Below, one piece after another: positions 45,215-57,165 of a DNA stretch of 64,000 nucleotides; position 1 is the first letter of the stretch, and each line of letters opens with the position of its first letter. Both the position numbers and the translations under genes were made by a program. The stretch covers positions 827,647 through 891,646 of the forward strand of contig NW_027192197.1 of assembly GCF_041956535.1 (NCBI RefSeq), written 5' to 3'. The notes under the pieces were generated by a model. That model did not search any database. It was given only the letters and a program-made list of their open reading frames with translations, and was not told the origin of the DNA. This DNA comes from Calcarisporiella thermophila CBS 279.70. Its lineage: Eukaryota; Calcarisporiellomycota.

Positions 45215-46935
45215 ATGAAAATTCTAAATACATCTCTGGCACTCCTCACGTCCCTCCTCGCTTTTGGACGCGTCACAGCACAGTTCCGGCAGTTGACACG
45301 TGAGAATTTCAATAATGTCATCTCAGAGGAAAAAGTGTAAGTTAACTGGCCGCGCTCTCGAATTAATATCCCATCATTAACAAGAACAATCATCAGCATA
45401 ATGGTGGAGTTTTTTGCGCCATGGTGTGGTGTCTGCCAGGCGTTCGAGCCTCACTATGAAGCGGCGGCAAAAGATCTAAAGTTACAGGACATCCCACTAG
45501 CAAAGGTGAACTGTGATGAGGAGGAGGAGCTATGCAATGAGTACGATATTGGCGGATTTCCTACTCTCAAAGTGTTCAAGAATGGTCACGAAGAAGCAGA
45601 GTACCAAGGACCATTGGACCAAGCAGGTGTAGTTGGATACATGAAAAGGTAAGCATGGGAATTGGGTGGTCCCACATCCTCAAGATATTCCTCAACATAT
45701 ATACCTTTACTACTAGGCAATCTTTACCTACCATTTCAGAGTTGTCGGTGGAGACAGTTAGCGGATTTGAGGACGTGGATTCTGTAGTCATTGTGGGATT
45801 TCTTGACGAACAAGAGTCGCGCAGAATACTGAGCGAGGTTGCAGAAGAACTTCACGAAGATTATGTGTTTGGTGTGGCTCCCGTCGAAGCCGCCGCTAAA
45901 TTCAACCTCGAAGCTCCTTCCATCGTGATATTCAAGAATTTTGAGGAATCGCCCGAAGATTCGCGCGAAGTTCTCACTGGGCACTTCACCCAGGAACAGC
46001 TCGAGCAGTTCATTGAGAATGGAGTGCAGCCGATCGTGGAAGAACTCACACCCACCAATGCAGGATCCCCATCTGATCTTCCAATTGCGTACCTGTTTAT
46101 CAATAACGAAGCCCAGAAAAAGGAGTTGGTACCAGAGCTTAAGCGCCTCGCACGCGAGTACAAGGGCAAGATGGTATTCGTGTGGGCGGATGTGTCGAAG
46201 CATGAAGATGAGATATTTGAAATCCTTGCTCTGAAGAATATATTCCCTGCTTTCGCGATACAGAATCCAATCAACTCCCTTAAATACCCACTGGACCAAT
46301 CTAGCCCGTTCACGTTGGATGCGGTGCGTGAACACTTGAAGAGTTTCATCCAGGGCGAGCTCAAGCATACAATTCGCTCTCAACCCGTCCCGGAGAAGAA
46401 CGAGGGACCTGTGGCGGTTGTGGTTGGAAGTAGCTTCGAGGCGTTCGTGAACGATCCCACCAAAGATGTGTTCATCGAGTTCTATGCCCCCTGGTGCGGA
46501 TATTGTAAGAAACTTGCCCCCATCTGGGAGCAGCTGGGCGAGGTGATTCAGAAAGGCGACAACAAAAATATTGTCGTGGCCAAGATTGACGCTACAGCGA
46601 ACGATCTGCCCGAATCAGCAGAAGTGTACGGATACCCGATGATGAAGCTATACAAGGCCACAGAGAAGCCCGGTGAGAAAGTTGTGCTCGACTACGAAGG
46701 AAAACGAACGTTGAGAGACTTAGTCTCCTTCCTGAAGGAGCATGCCACCAATAAGGTGGAGATTATTGGTGAGCTGCCTGCGGAGATCGAAGAGGAGTGG
46801 GCGGAGGAGGGGGAGGAGGATTCAGAAGAGGCACATGGCTCAGAGGAGGAAGATGAGAATGAAGCGGACACGACGGAAAAGGGAGCTTCTCAAAGCGAAG
46901 TAGGCCATGGAGAAAGAAGACATGACGAGCTGTAA
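45215..46935 (+). CDS. PDI1: Protein disulfide isomerase, HDEL-tailed
   Basis: ER oxidoreductase that forms and reshuffles disulfides. Three exons, 45215-45336, 45397-45648 and 45717-46935, 530 residues. Signal peptide (MKILNTSLALLTSLLAFGRV); a domain with FFAPWCGVC (Cys about 51 and 54); b and b' regions; a' domain with FYAPWCGYC (about 385 and 388) and the expected YGYPMMKLYK; acidic C-tail; terminal HDEL. Domain order a-b-b'-a' and length match PDI. Both active sites lack the usual central His (CGVC and CGYC instead of CGHC), which should change redox potential and favour reduction or isomerisation. All junctions keep frame. Whether another canonical PDI exists cannot be seen here. Confidence 0.94.
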
Positions 46936-47320
46936 TTGCTGATATTCCAATTTAATATTTATTTGCTTCACCTTAACATTTTTGTTGCAACCTCGGATGC
47001 GTTAACAAACAAATATCAATAGAATTCTGATCACCCCTCACCCCCTTTCCTCCTCTTTGATGCTCCGAACTTATCGGGCCAAATATTAAGAGTGGGCTGG
47101 AAAATCTAGGGAACTGTTTTGAATCAAGACGGTTCGGGGAAATCCCTGATTGCAATTAAAATGTTTCGTTTCGTCAGAAGATTTCAGAGATCTAATCAAA
47201 TTGCTCGAGCGGACTCCAACCTGAAACCTCCTTTTTTCCCTAATATCCATCGAAACTCAACGGTGGGGAGCACGTTTATTTTTCTATTAGGACTCTAGTA
47301 TAATACACAGAGATTGCTTA
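46936..47320. other. Intergenic (PDI to zinc-transporter gene)
   Basis: 385 bp, terminator and promoter of two same-strand genes. Nothing specific seen. Confidence 0.5.
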
Positions 47321-49296
47321 ATGGATTCATCCGGCCTCATACATCGATCGCCGAGCCCTGCGCTCCATCCGCCTGATGTAGTAGCCGAATCATCTTCGCC
47401 TCGGCTCTCCCTCGGAGGCAATAGCAGTGGAGGGCAACCAAATTCCTTGCAAGTTCCACAGCCAAAGGGGGCGAGACGATCACCCTCACCCCTTCTACTA
47501 AGTGCAGATAAGGGCATCAGTAGTTCCGCATTGCTTTCGCCTAGTCTTATGAACCTTCAGGAACAAATGACAGAGTCAACGGTTCATATTGATGTAAGCC
47601 TAAAATCCGTGCCTCATTCATTTATAGATCTGATTTTCTCTTCTTCCCACTCTCTTTCGATCAGCCCTCGCATGACCACGATCATGTCCTGGACAATTCG
47701 TATCCGTATGGTCATCACCATCACGATCATCACGACCATCACTCCGACCACCACCACGATCACAAACATAATTCTTTTTCCCATCACCATGATACAAACA
47801 CTATAGACAAGCTCAAGTCTCGATATCTTAAACAAGATCACCCTATGAATGATCGTTCGCACAACCACCACCACCATCACGATCATCACGATCATCACGA
47901 CCATACCCATCACTACCACGCGCACCATCACAATGAACACGCTAGCCATGCGCATCATTCCCATCAGACAACGCACTCGACACCCCTCCCTACTCTGTCA
48001 CAAATATTTTCGACGTTGGCGCCGGCTCAAAAGACAATATTTACTTGGGCCCTCTTCCATATGCTTATTGGGTTTGCAGTATGGTTGGTTGGTCAGTCTT
48101 CAGGCAGTCTGGGTAAATATGCCTTAGTGTGTTTGCGATGGAAACATTGCTTAAATGTATTGAACCCGTCTTTGTGTACACGTTCTCGATAGCCATGGTC
48201 GGTTTTTCTTTTGCAATCATTTTTGATGCGCTGGGCGTATTCAATATCTTTATATCGAGTGCAATTGCATCGAATCGCGCCTTTTGGTCAGCAGCCGTTA
48301 AACGGCCGTTCGGGTAAGGACGCGCGGCTATATGAAGGGATAACGTGACGCGGAATGAATTGAGTTTTTCTCTCCTTTGTGTCCTACTACTAGGTTTCAG
48401 AGATTTGAGGTGCTATTTGGATTCTGCACTCTGCTCTACTTGCTCTTTGGGGCAATGTATCTTACCAAGGAAGCCATTGAGCATTTGATGCTGGACCATC
48501 ATGAAGGACACCATGACGAAGACCGAGGGTAGGCTTGAAGGGCTGTTTGCAATTACGGATGAATGCTAATGAGAGCTCTTTATTTTGGTCCCTCTTCCAG
48601 ACTTGCAGTCTCTTTCTTGATGGTCTTTCTAGGGTTGGCCGCAACCGTGATTGGGGCGATTGGATTTCAGAACCATCTTTCGATAGCTTCCTGTGAGTGC
48701 CCTATGCTTCTTTTTGTTTTCAGGCGAACACTCTTTTCAATGATGATCTATCTCTTAAATTAGTAATGAGAACAAACGCACATGGCGGCCTCGCTCAACC
48801 CGCCTTTCTCATCCAAAACCAAAGCGCGGTCTCGGCTATCGTCCAAAGCCCGTTTACTCTGCTCACCTTCGCCTGTGGGTTCGGGGTGATGTTCAACGCC
48901 GTGATGGAGCTCATCGGATACAATGACGGAACCCTGGACAAACTAAGTGCCATTCTACAGACCGTGCTGGCCTACTACTTCGGATGGCCTGCCACGATAG
49001 CCTTGGCAAAACTGCTATTGCAAACCGCGCCCGAGGGAGCTATGCTTGTGCTAGAGGCATGCCTACGCGATATCCGGCAAAATCCCGCCGTCCTCTCGGT
49101 GGACACGGCGCATTTCTGGCAAAATACCTACGGGCAATTGGTTGGGACTCTGCGGGTGCATATTCGGGCGGGGGCTGACGAGCAAGCGGTGCTGGCCCAT
49201 GTCCACCAGCGGCTGGGGTCGCTGGTGGTGGGGAAAACGGTGCAACCCGGAATGGAGTGGCACGGTGAGCTGACGGTAGAGGCCATTCGAGAATAA
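47321..49296 (+). CDS. ZRG17: Zrg17/ZnT6-like cation diffusion facilitator
   Basis: Membrane zinc carrier of the early secretory pathway. Six exons, 47321-47593, 47665-48112, 48193-48313, 48394-48528, 48601-48692 and 48764-49296, 533 residues. The Ser/Pro-rich N-terminus is followed by a very His/Asp-rich stretch from about residue 92 to 195 (for example RSHNHHHHHDHHDHHDHTHH). Spans: IFTWALFHMLIGFAVWLVG, GSLAMVGFSFAIIFDALGVF, then FQRFEVLFGFCTLLYLLFGA, SFLMVFLGLAATVIGAIGF, FTLLTFACGFGVMFNAVMEL and TVLAYYFGWPATIALAKLLL. A cytosolic metallochaperone-like C-domain ends it. The zinc-site H-x3-D in span 2 is replaced (A-x3-D), and I see none in span 5. By analogy with Zrg17 and ZnT6 this is probably the non-transporting partner of a Msc2/Cis4-type subunit. 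Confidence 0.85.
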
Positions 49297-49838
49297 CGGT
49301 CTACCCATGGCTAACTCTACATTTATTTCCACTTCTATTTTATATTCGTTCGTCTCGTTTTTTTCTACTTTTTTTTTCCTGTTCGTTTTGTTTTGTACTA
49401 GACAAGAGGTCGGGCTTAATGGGGCTTATCTATCTGTTTTCTATTTATTTATTTCTTTTTTTTTTTCTCTCTCTCACCCTTTCGCTCTCACTTTTTTTGT
49501 TGCTATTGTTCAATGCACCAGTTTCCGAACGATTTCTTCATCTTCTTCTTTAGTAAGGTATAAAAAAGCAATAGAAATAAAAAGTCTCGGAAACTCTTTT
49601 GATTTCCGAGGCCATATTTAGCTCCATCTCACATCGAAATAAAAATACAATAACCATAGGACAACTTGTTCCATCCACTTCCTGAACAAGGGGAGCGACT
49701 GGGACCAGGGAATGTAGAGAATATAGTGGGGAGAAGTCTAAGGGATACAAGATTAAAGTTGACAAGAGGGGATAGAAAGCAGATGAGAGGATCCGGTCTA
49801 AACGAGAGCAAGGACAGCGCAGAGGGCTCTCCGAAAAT
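49297..49838. other. Convergent 3' spacer, T-rich
   Basis: Low-complexity T-rich sequence at 49340-49500. No gene seen. Confidence 0.5.
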
Positions 49839-52775
49839 CTAAACAATCCCTCCCCATACCAGTTCGGCCGCCTCCTCAAGAGTGCTGCACTCCCCAATCG
49901 CCGGCGAGCAAAACTCGACCATCGACCGAGAAGCGCCCGCGAATTCCCACACCAACAAATAACACATCGCCCGCTTTACAAACTCTTGTGTGCTGATTCG
50001 CGGCCCTTCGGGGCCGCCGTTGTACACTTGAATGAATCGCCGTAAGAGCGGCTTTGAGGCGCACATGGTTGTGAAAAAGAGAGGAATGAGCTCGAACAGA
50101 GGATCGCCGCCGAAAGGGAACGCGTCGCCGAAATCCACTAGGGTCACAGGGCGCCAATTCAATTGCAATTGGTGTTGAGGATGAGAAGGAGCCGGCGGTG
50201 GTGCGGTGGGCGGAGGGGGGTAGTATGGCGGGGGCATATTGCCGTTCTTGTTTGGAGCTACATGTGTGGGAGGCGTGCATCCGACTTTGCCTAGAAAATT
50301 AGAAGGATTTAAATCGCCGTGCAGCACGTTCACATCGAGGTATTGGCCATCTTGGCGGGCGAGAGCTAGGAGTTCGGCCCCTGAGCCCGGGAGGTAGCTC
50401 TCGATCTGACCAATAAGATGAGGGGGTAATATCTGCCAGGAGGCATGCATTTTTGCAGCAAGCGCGATGCGGCGGTCAAGGTAAGCTTCGAATTTTTCGA
50501 CGACCGGTTTATTTTCGTCGACAGCATCCTCGGGCCGGGAGCTGAAGGAGTGAGTCGCAATGGCGTCGGCATCAAGGATGCTTTGCGATGGCATTTCATC
50601 CAACGGAGGCAAGGTGTGTAGTGCTACAGAGACGGTTTAGAAGCAAAAAGGCTCAGTAGGTAATTGGGGTGAATAAGCGTTCTCATGAGGAGTGCTCACC
50701 TTTGATAGTCTCAGCCATCCATTCCACCGTCTCGCTCCATATCACGACGTTCTCCTGCTTGGGGTCGGGTTCCAGCGCGTCATCCAAGCCATTGGCCGCA
50801 TAGCCTGCATTCATCAATTGGGCCAGAGATACCTCCAAAGAGAAGTTCCCGTTAAGCAAGCTCATGACATTCTCGGGCGTGTCTGCCAACGCATCCACTT
50901 CAAGCACTATGAATGGCCACGGCCAAGGCGCGGAGGACCGATCGGCATAGAGCATACCACTTCCCAACAGGCGCGAAAAACGAGAGGATAGTTTTGGCGA
51001 AAGGTGGTCGCGAAGGCGGGCATAGGTGGATGTCTCCGCGAAATAAGACCGCATTCCACCGTAAAGATGCGAAAAAAATTTGACGACCCGGCGGCCGGTT
51101 TTAAAGAGCTGAACATAGGAAAAAGGTGAGTTTGTGGGGTACCAAAAAAGCCAAAAGAATGAAAAGGCGACTCTTTACCGGATTACTTCCATCCATCAAA
51201 GCCTTCACTTCGCTCTCCTTCACGGTTTCTTCACAGCGCCGCAACACCTCCACCACCCGTCCTGCCCACACCTTAAGGTCATGGAAGCTCTTCGCATAGG
51301 CTCGTGCGTTGTCATAGCCTTCTGCGCGCACAATTGCATCCGCCGTTGGATTTTGTGACGCCGCCACACGATGGACGAACAATTCTAGCTCAGGCCGCCC
51401 CCTCACCAGAGCTGCTCGGAAACTCTCCCACAACTTGGCACGTTTAGGTTTCGTTTCGTGCGCCAACGCTTGACACACATTCTCAAGGTTGCCGACACTC
51501 ACAAAATTCTGCGTGACGGCCACGGTGTCTTCGATATTGAGGACCATATGCCACCACCCACTAGGAACGAAAATCGTCTCACCGGGGCGCTGAAGGACCT
51601 CCATCGGGCGCATTTCCGGGGGGAGCGTGGGGTACACCTCCAGATACCACATCAACGAGGTGGGCGAATCGAAACTATGCTCATCTTCTTCGTCGCCGCT
51701 TGCATTTTCATCGCCCCCTCTTTTGCATGTCGTGACTCGGACACCGGGTGGGACGACGTGTGGCGGGTAGAGAGCCCAGCGCTTATATCCGCTTAGCAGG
51801 GTGTTCCACGCAGACGTACCCGACGGATCCACGTGCCACGACGCCCCAGAACGAGCGGGGCCCACGATGATCCAGCGAAAAGGCGGCCGCTCATCTCCTT
51901 GAAGCCACTCGAAATAATCCTCGCGGAAATATTTGGGCACTTCATACTCCTCGATCATATGGGGCCACTTTTCCCCAAAGGCAGGGTCGAAGACATACAA
52001 GGGGGTTTCATCATGCTGGTCGCGAGCATAGTCGATGTAAGCACGTGCCGTCATTTTTATATACTCGTGCTGGCCTCCCTGCTCATTAGCAACTCGCAGC
52101 GGAATATCTCCCAAGCGATCGGCGAGTTTGTCGAGGCGCCACTCTGTCATTGCTGGCCAGCGTTCTACACCACCGTTTTGGAGGAGGGCTGGAGTGAGGG
52201 TCTGGTCGTAGCGGGCAGCAAATTGCTCGACCGTGAGACAGCTAGCATCTTCAATGGAGATTTGCTGGAATGGAAATGCGGGCGGGGGCGGAAAATAGTT
52301 AACCAGATTCATGTTACAGCGGGACCACTTGGTATAGAGATAAAACGACTGAATATCTACAAAACAGTAGGAATTGGGTCATAATGCTAGGTTGGGTGCG
52401 TTCAATGAGGAAAGCTAACCTGGGAAATACAATGTCTTTTGATTTAATGGATGCCATCTTATTTGCTCCTCCTCTTCTGCACTCAACTCCTTTGGAAACA
52501 GAAAAGTAAGCAGCCACGACCTTCTATATTTGAAGTGGGCCATGGTGTCCGCGTCTTTTCCCCAGCGGTCCAGACAGTGGCGCCGCCATTGCTGATCCTC
52601 TCGACAAAACACATAAAAGAAGCGACTTGTACGGGACGCGCGAGCTAGATCCTTTTATTGTAAAAGAATGAGCGATGAAATCCCAGGAGTCGATCAAGGA
52701 GTGGATTACCGTGGGATCAAGAAGCGGAAGGATTTTCTCCGCTATGATGTGATGGGGAAGATCTGTGAAATGCAT
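49839..52775 (-). CDS. F-box / JmjC / aminoglycoside-phosphotransferase-like protein
   Basis: Five exons, 52775-52710, 52651-52420, 52356-51179, 51108-50700 and 50623-49839, 889 residues. The F-box lies at the N-terminus, split by the first intron: MHFTDLPHHIIAEKILPLLD then DLARASRTSRFFYVFCRE. A cupin/JmjC domain spans about 140-350, with iron ligands in SWHVDPSG (His about 274, Asp about 276) and a distal His in VPSGWWHMVLNIEDTVAV, as in the JMJD6-like hydroxylase branch. The C-terminal third has an APH kinase-fold signature: Brenner motif LHGDLNPSNFL (about 728-738) and metal-binding LVDFGDAFPFGGDP. Fusions of F-box and JmjC occur in fungi. The triple layout implies an SCF-linked 2-oxoglutarate oxygenase that also phosphorylates or binds a small molecule or protein. 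Substrates unknown. Confidence 0.92.
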
Positions 52776-53121
52776 TGAAAGAGACGCAAGAATGTACCAA
52801 GAAGGAGCCCAAGACTTTAGATTTCCGAATGGACCGAACGGTCTTGGGAGGACTGCTAAGTTTTTTCGAGAAGATTGACTAAATGGACTGCCTAAAATTA
52901 ACAGGGAACAGGACTTCAACAAATTAAAGGTGCTGATAGATGACATCCAGCAACCACCGACAACAATGCAATAGAAACGAGAATAAAAAATAAACAGAGA
53001 CAAATTTGGGTTACAGATGGCTGTTTTGAAGACAGTATAAAGGGTAAAGTATCAAAGCTAGTGCAATATCCTTGCTCAATAAGATTAGGCCAGTCTCCTC
53101 TTGGGGATAGGCTGGGACGCT
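52776..53121. other. Short intergenic region
   Basis: About 345 bp between same-strand genes: promoter of the F-box/JmjC gene and 3' end of the membrane-protein gene. An open frame continues upstream from the F-box start but has no support. Confidence 0.5.
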
Positions 53122-55167
53122 TCAGATAAACGAGTACTTTACTGCTCCACTCTTCTCGACCGAGGATTTTTCAATAGCCTGATCCTCTTCAACCCACGCG
53201 TCTTTGTGCACCGGCAACTGAACTCCTTTGAACCAATCGTACTCTTCTGAATCCACCGCGCTCCGGGCCTCGGAATCCGAGCGTTTTTCCAGCGACTGCT
53301 GTGCTCCTTGGTGCGGTTGATGGGGGCCAAAGCTCGGGCGGCTAGGCCCAAGCGCTTTGTCCTCTTCCGAAACAATCGCCACTTCCGGCAGAGTTAATTG
53401 CAACTGGTGCTGCAGAGATGGGGAGAGCTCTGCCTTCTGCGGCTGTTGAATAGGCAGGGAAGGGGATTCGAACACCACGGTTCTCATCTTATGGTTCCTC
53501 TTGGAAGCGTCGGCCCCACCCATGGAACTGGACGCTGTGATGGTACTTCTACCTATGGCGATATAGTCCACAGGCTTTACTACGAAGTGTTGGATGCCCA
53601 GATACAGTGAATCATGCGTATGCCCATCCATATCGGCCTCCTCCGAGTTTGCTGACACAGGTTCGCGGAACTTTCGCTGCTGTTCCAAATCAAGATTTTG
53701 CATCAGGGCAAGCGAATCATAAATGGGCGCAAATCTGGAAGGGCTGTGCCCGTTAGGAGAGGTCGCTGGGTCGTGATCCGGGCCTGATTGCGTCGATGTG
53801 CGCATATGCGAAAACGCTTGCGCCAGGTAGCTGTATTTAGAGAGGCGCGAGCTCAAACGACCCCCACTCGTTGCTGAAACCGTCCGCGCCCCGTTACTCT
53901 CAGCCGATCGCACGTCGGAATAGGCGTTTACGTCCTCGGAAGAGTATGCATTCTCGGCACCCAAGGGAACGGCGTTGGGTGCATCCGCTGAGGAGGGCAC
54001 GTCTCCCCTTGGTGTGGGGAAAACGACGGCCTGGTCCCCGATGGTGAGGACCATGGAAGGAGATATTCCGCGATTATTCAATCGGCGCCCTGGGCGACTA
54101 GCATAGCGCGCGACCCTCCAACCCATGAAGGATATCAACAGGACCCCAGAAAGGGCGCCCATGATGATGCCTGTGAGTCTGCTTGAGCTATTTCCCAAGG
54201 AGTTCTGCGCGGGGTTTTCCACCGCAAGCACGGTCGATGACTGGGCACAGTGACCTCGGTCGCAAATATTCGACTGACACTGCGACGAAGATTGACACGT
54301 CGACCCGATGGCAAGCTTGGGCAGACAACTCAACGACGCGGTATCGCAGTAAAAGCTGTCGACCAAGCATACGAACTCGGTGGCATTGTTCGGGTTAACA
54401 AGGCATGCGGGTGGCTGCATGGAGGTGGGGAGCGGGGCGGGGGGTGATGGAGGAGTGGCTACGGCCACGGAGAGAGCAGACGAGCCAAAAGCAATGTTCT
54501 CGGTTTGGGCCAGGACACTAGCCTGAGTTGGGGAGTCTAAGGAGACCGCCACGGGGCTGCTGGCGCTCGACGACGGCGTATTTTCGGGAGTTGGAGCGAC
54601 TTCCGGAATGGAAATAGATGAGGAAGCAGAGGTTGGGGTGGAAGTCGGGGATTCCACCGTCTCTGGCTTTGGTTCTGGTTTGCGCTTTTCGCTTGAATCC
54701 GCCTTGGCTTCTTGTTTTCGTTTGTCGGAGAGCAGTTCGGGTTTCAGCGGTTGTTCAGGCTCTTTCTTCTCTTCCTTCCTTTCCGTCTCTTCCTTCTTTA
54801 TATCGCCCCGGTCGTCCCCGTTACCCTCTTTTCTCTGGTCGAGTAGTAGCGCCTTATTTTTCCCGATGGCGCTCTTTCCGATCTCATCCTCCTTGTCGCC
54901 GTTTTCATTGTTACCGACACCATTGTTATTGTTTCTATTGATGCTGGCTTCCTCGTTGTTGCCTTCCCCGTCTCTGTCATTCTCGTCATCCCTGTCTCCG
55001 TCATCCTTGTCATCCCCCGGTCTGAACTTTTCATCGTCTTCAAACTCGCCGTCGCCGATTCCGGGAATGAACGCGAGCGCTGGGTTCCCTTTTTTCTTAT
55101 TTTCTTTTCCAGGCTTGAAATTTTTGAGGTTTTTCAGGCCTTTTTTGCCCGGGAAAGGAGGAGGCAT
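53122..55167 (-). CDS. Single-pass membrane protein with Cys-rich ectodomain (unrecognised)
   Basis: Single exon, 681 residues, family not recognised. The N-terminus is basic, then highly acidic and low-complexity (Asp/Asn/Gly/Glu, about 40-125), followed by Lys/Glu and Ser/Thr/Pro-rich segments to about 250. A compact Cys module at about 255-310 (ACLVNPNNATEFVCLVDSFY, CDTASLSC, CQSSSQCQSNICDRGHC) precedes one membrane span (LTGIIMGALSGVLLISFMGW), a stop-transfer stretch (RYASRPGRR) and a ~330-residue Ser-rich tail. The Cys module before the span resembles fungal wall-sensor or mucin-like receptors. But the N-terminus as read has no signal peptide. An upstream exon may be missing, or the protein may use internal insertion. 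Sensor or anchor roles are speculation. Confidence 0.75.
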   Translation of the reverse strand: MPPPFPGKKGLKNLKNFKPGKENKKKGNPALAFIPGIGDGEFEDDEKFRPGDDKDDGDRDDENDRDGEGNNEEASINRNNNNGVGNNENGDKEDEIGKSAIGKNKALLLDQRKEGNGDDRGDIKKEETERKEEKKEPEQPLKPELLSDKRKQEAKADSSEKRKPEPKPETVESPTSTPTSASSSISIPEVAPTPENTPSSSASSPVAVSLDSPTQASVLAQTENIAFGSSALSVAVATPPSPPAPLPTSMQPPACLVNPNNATEFVCLVDSFYCDTASLSCLPKLAIGSTCQSSSQCQSNICDRGHCAQSSTVLAVENPAQNSLGNSSSRLTGIIMGALSGVLLISFMGWRVARYASRPGRRLNNRGISPSMVLTIGDQAVVFPTPRGDVPSSADAPNAVPLGAENAYSSEDVNAYSDVRSAESNGARTVSATSGGRLSSRLSKYSYLAQAFSHMRTSTQSGPDHDPATSPNGHSPSRFAPIYDSLALMQNLDLEQQRKFREPVSANSEEADMDGHTHDSLYLGIQHFVVKPVDYIAIGRSTITASSSMGGADASKRNHKMRTVVFESPSLPIQQPQKAELSPSLQHQLQLTLPEVAIVSEEDKALGPSRPSFGPHQPHQGAQQSLEKRSDSEARSAVDSEEYDWFKGVQLPVHKDAWVEEDQAIEKSSVEKSGAVKYSFI

Positions 55168-56437
55168 GGTGTTGAGCAGTAGATCTCGGGCACTTTGCTA
55201 AAGAAGGGCTTTGTCAAAAGCGAGGATGCAAAGAAAAGGAGAATGCTCTATGCAAAGAGAGGAGGGAGAGGGGTGGGTTGAATATCCGATGTGTAATAAT
55301 AAGGAAAGGGCTGATAGCTAAGGGGGGTTGAAGAAGGGAGGGGAGGGGGAAGGATGGAGCGATGAGGGCCGAAAGAAAGCGCGGCTGGCTCGCGTAGGAA
55401 TCAAGAAGAAGATGAGAGACGAATGTCTTGGTCCGGAATGCAATGTCCTCATGAGCGCTGGTGCGCGAAATGGTAAGCGACCTAGATTTGTGTAACCCCG
55501 TTAGCCACTTTTGGCACCAACCTTAATCTATCGGGATGCGCAATAAAATCTGTGCGAAACATGGGAGAAATGCGCGCGCACTACTTGGCAGTGTATCTCC
55601 ACTCAACTAAATCAGTGCCACTTTGTAAATATACGGAAGGCGCATGCCCTGCAAGCAAAGCCGCCCTCCCCCTCCCTCCCCGCGCCTTTCTCGCCCCCGC
55701 TCCTACTCTCGCCTCGCTCCCTAATCCATCCTCCCCTTTGCATGCCTGCTTGATCGTATTGCCAACCCGGCATCAGCATGATGCGCATATTAAATTGAAG
55801 GAAATCACATTAATATCGGTAAACCCCGAAGCAGATGGATAAGCGATCCACCACTAATCCACAAATGCATGCTCCTTCCAAGGATGTACCCAATGTAGCC
55901 CAGCTGCTAAAAGTGGACCACAGGATATTACCATATGGAGAAGAAGCGCTGAAATGCAGAGTCAGCCAGATGATGACAACGGGTTAGTAACACGTGGCAG
56001 CTTGGGGAGATGCGTGCAAGGCTTAAGCAAGACACTCTGTGCAAGAGCAGGGCCGGAAGCACGAGCATAATACCTAATAAAATGGTGAGCACACATCAAA
56101 TCGGCCCTCGGTACGAAGTATGGGTGCGTGGATGTGCTTTAATCGATTTCTTAACGGCTACTTTTTGATTGTAGCCCCATTGCAACTACTATTACTTTTT
56201 GCAAACCACCATGGGTGAGCCTCTCTAGCACACATAGGCGCTTATATCTCTGGTTGCGCTCTATGCGGGGGGTGGCAAAAATTGCCAAGTACTCGTGCCA
56301 TTTCCATCTTGCTGTTGTCTGCCAATTACACAAGGATGAAGAGGAGAAGGGTTCTTTTGAAAGTTTCTACAGGAATAAAATAAGAAGAAAAAAATATTAA
56401 TAATGCAACTTGCTCAGACCAAAAAAAGGGAGGAGAA
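55168..56437. other. Gene-free stretch before the assembly gap
   Basis: About 1.27 kb. 55200-55440 is purine-rich with many GGGAGG runs. No supported gene; frames at 55552-55842 and 56151-56400 look like chance. Confidence 0.45.
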
Positions 56438-57100
56438 NNNNNNNNNNNNNNNNNNNNNNNNNNNNNNNNNNNNNNNNNNNNNNNNNNNNNNNNNNNNNNN
56501 NNNNNNNNNNNNNNNNNNNNNNNNNNNNNNNNNNNNNNNNNNNNNNNNNNNNNNNNNNNNNNNNNNNNNNNNNNNNNNNNNNNNNNNNNNNNNNNNNNNN
56601 NNNNNNNNNNNNNNNNNNNNNNNNNNNNNNNNNNNNNNNNNNNNNNNNNNNNNNNNNNNNNNNNNNNNNNNNNNNNNNNNNNNNNNNNNNNNNNNNNNNN
56701 NNNNNNNNNNNNNNNNNNNNNNNNNNNNNNNNNNNNNNNNNNNNNNNNNNNNNNNNNNNNNNNNNNNNNNNNNNNNNNNNNNNNNNNNNNNNNNNNNNNN
56801 NNNNNNNNNNNNNNNNNNNNNNNNNNNNNNNNNNNNNNNNNNNNNNNNNNNNNNNNNNNNNNNNNNNNNNNNNNNNNNNNNNNNNNNNNNNNNNNNNNNN
56901 NNNNNNNNNNNNNNNNNNNNNNNNNNNNNNNNNNNNNNNNNNNNNNNNNNNNNNNNNNNNNNNNNNNNNNNNNNNNNNNNNNNNNNNNNNNNNNNNNNNN
57001 NNNNNNNNNNNNNNNNNNNNNNNNNNNNNNNNNNNNNNNNNNNNNNNNNNNNNNNNNNNNNNNNNNNNNNNNNNNNNNNNNNNNNNNNNNNNNNNNNNNN
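56438..57100. other. Assembly gap (663 N)
   Basis: Unresolved bases. The left edge is purine-rich (AAAAAAAGGGAGGAGAA) and the right edge starts GGGGGGAGGAAGAGGAGGAG, so a GA/G-rich low-complexity tract is the likely cause of the gap. Apparent open frames through it are meaningless. Confidence 1.
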
Positions 57101-57165
57101 GGGGGGAGGAAGAGGAGGAGGAGGAGGGAGTGGATAAGGGAGCAAAAATAACATCAATCAACATT

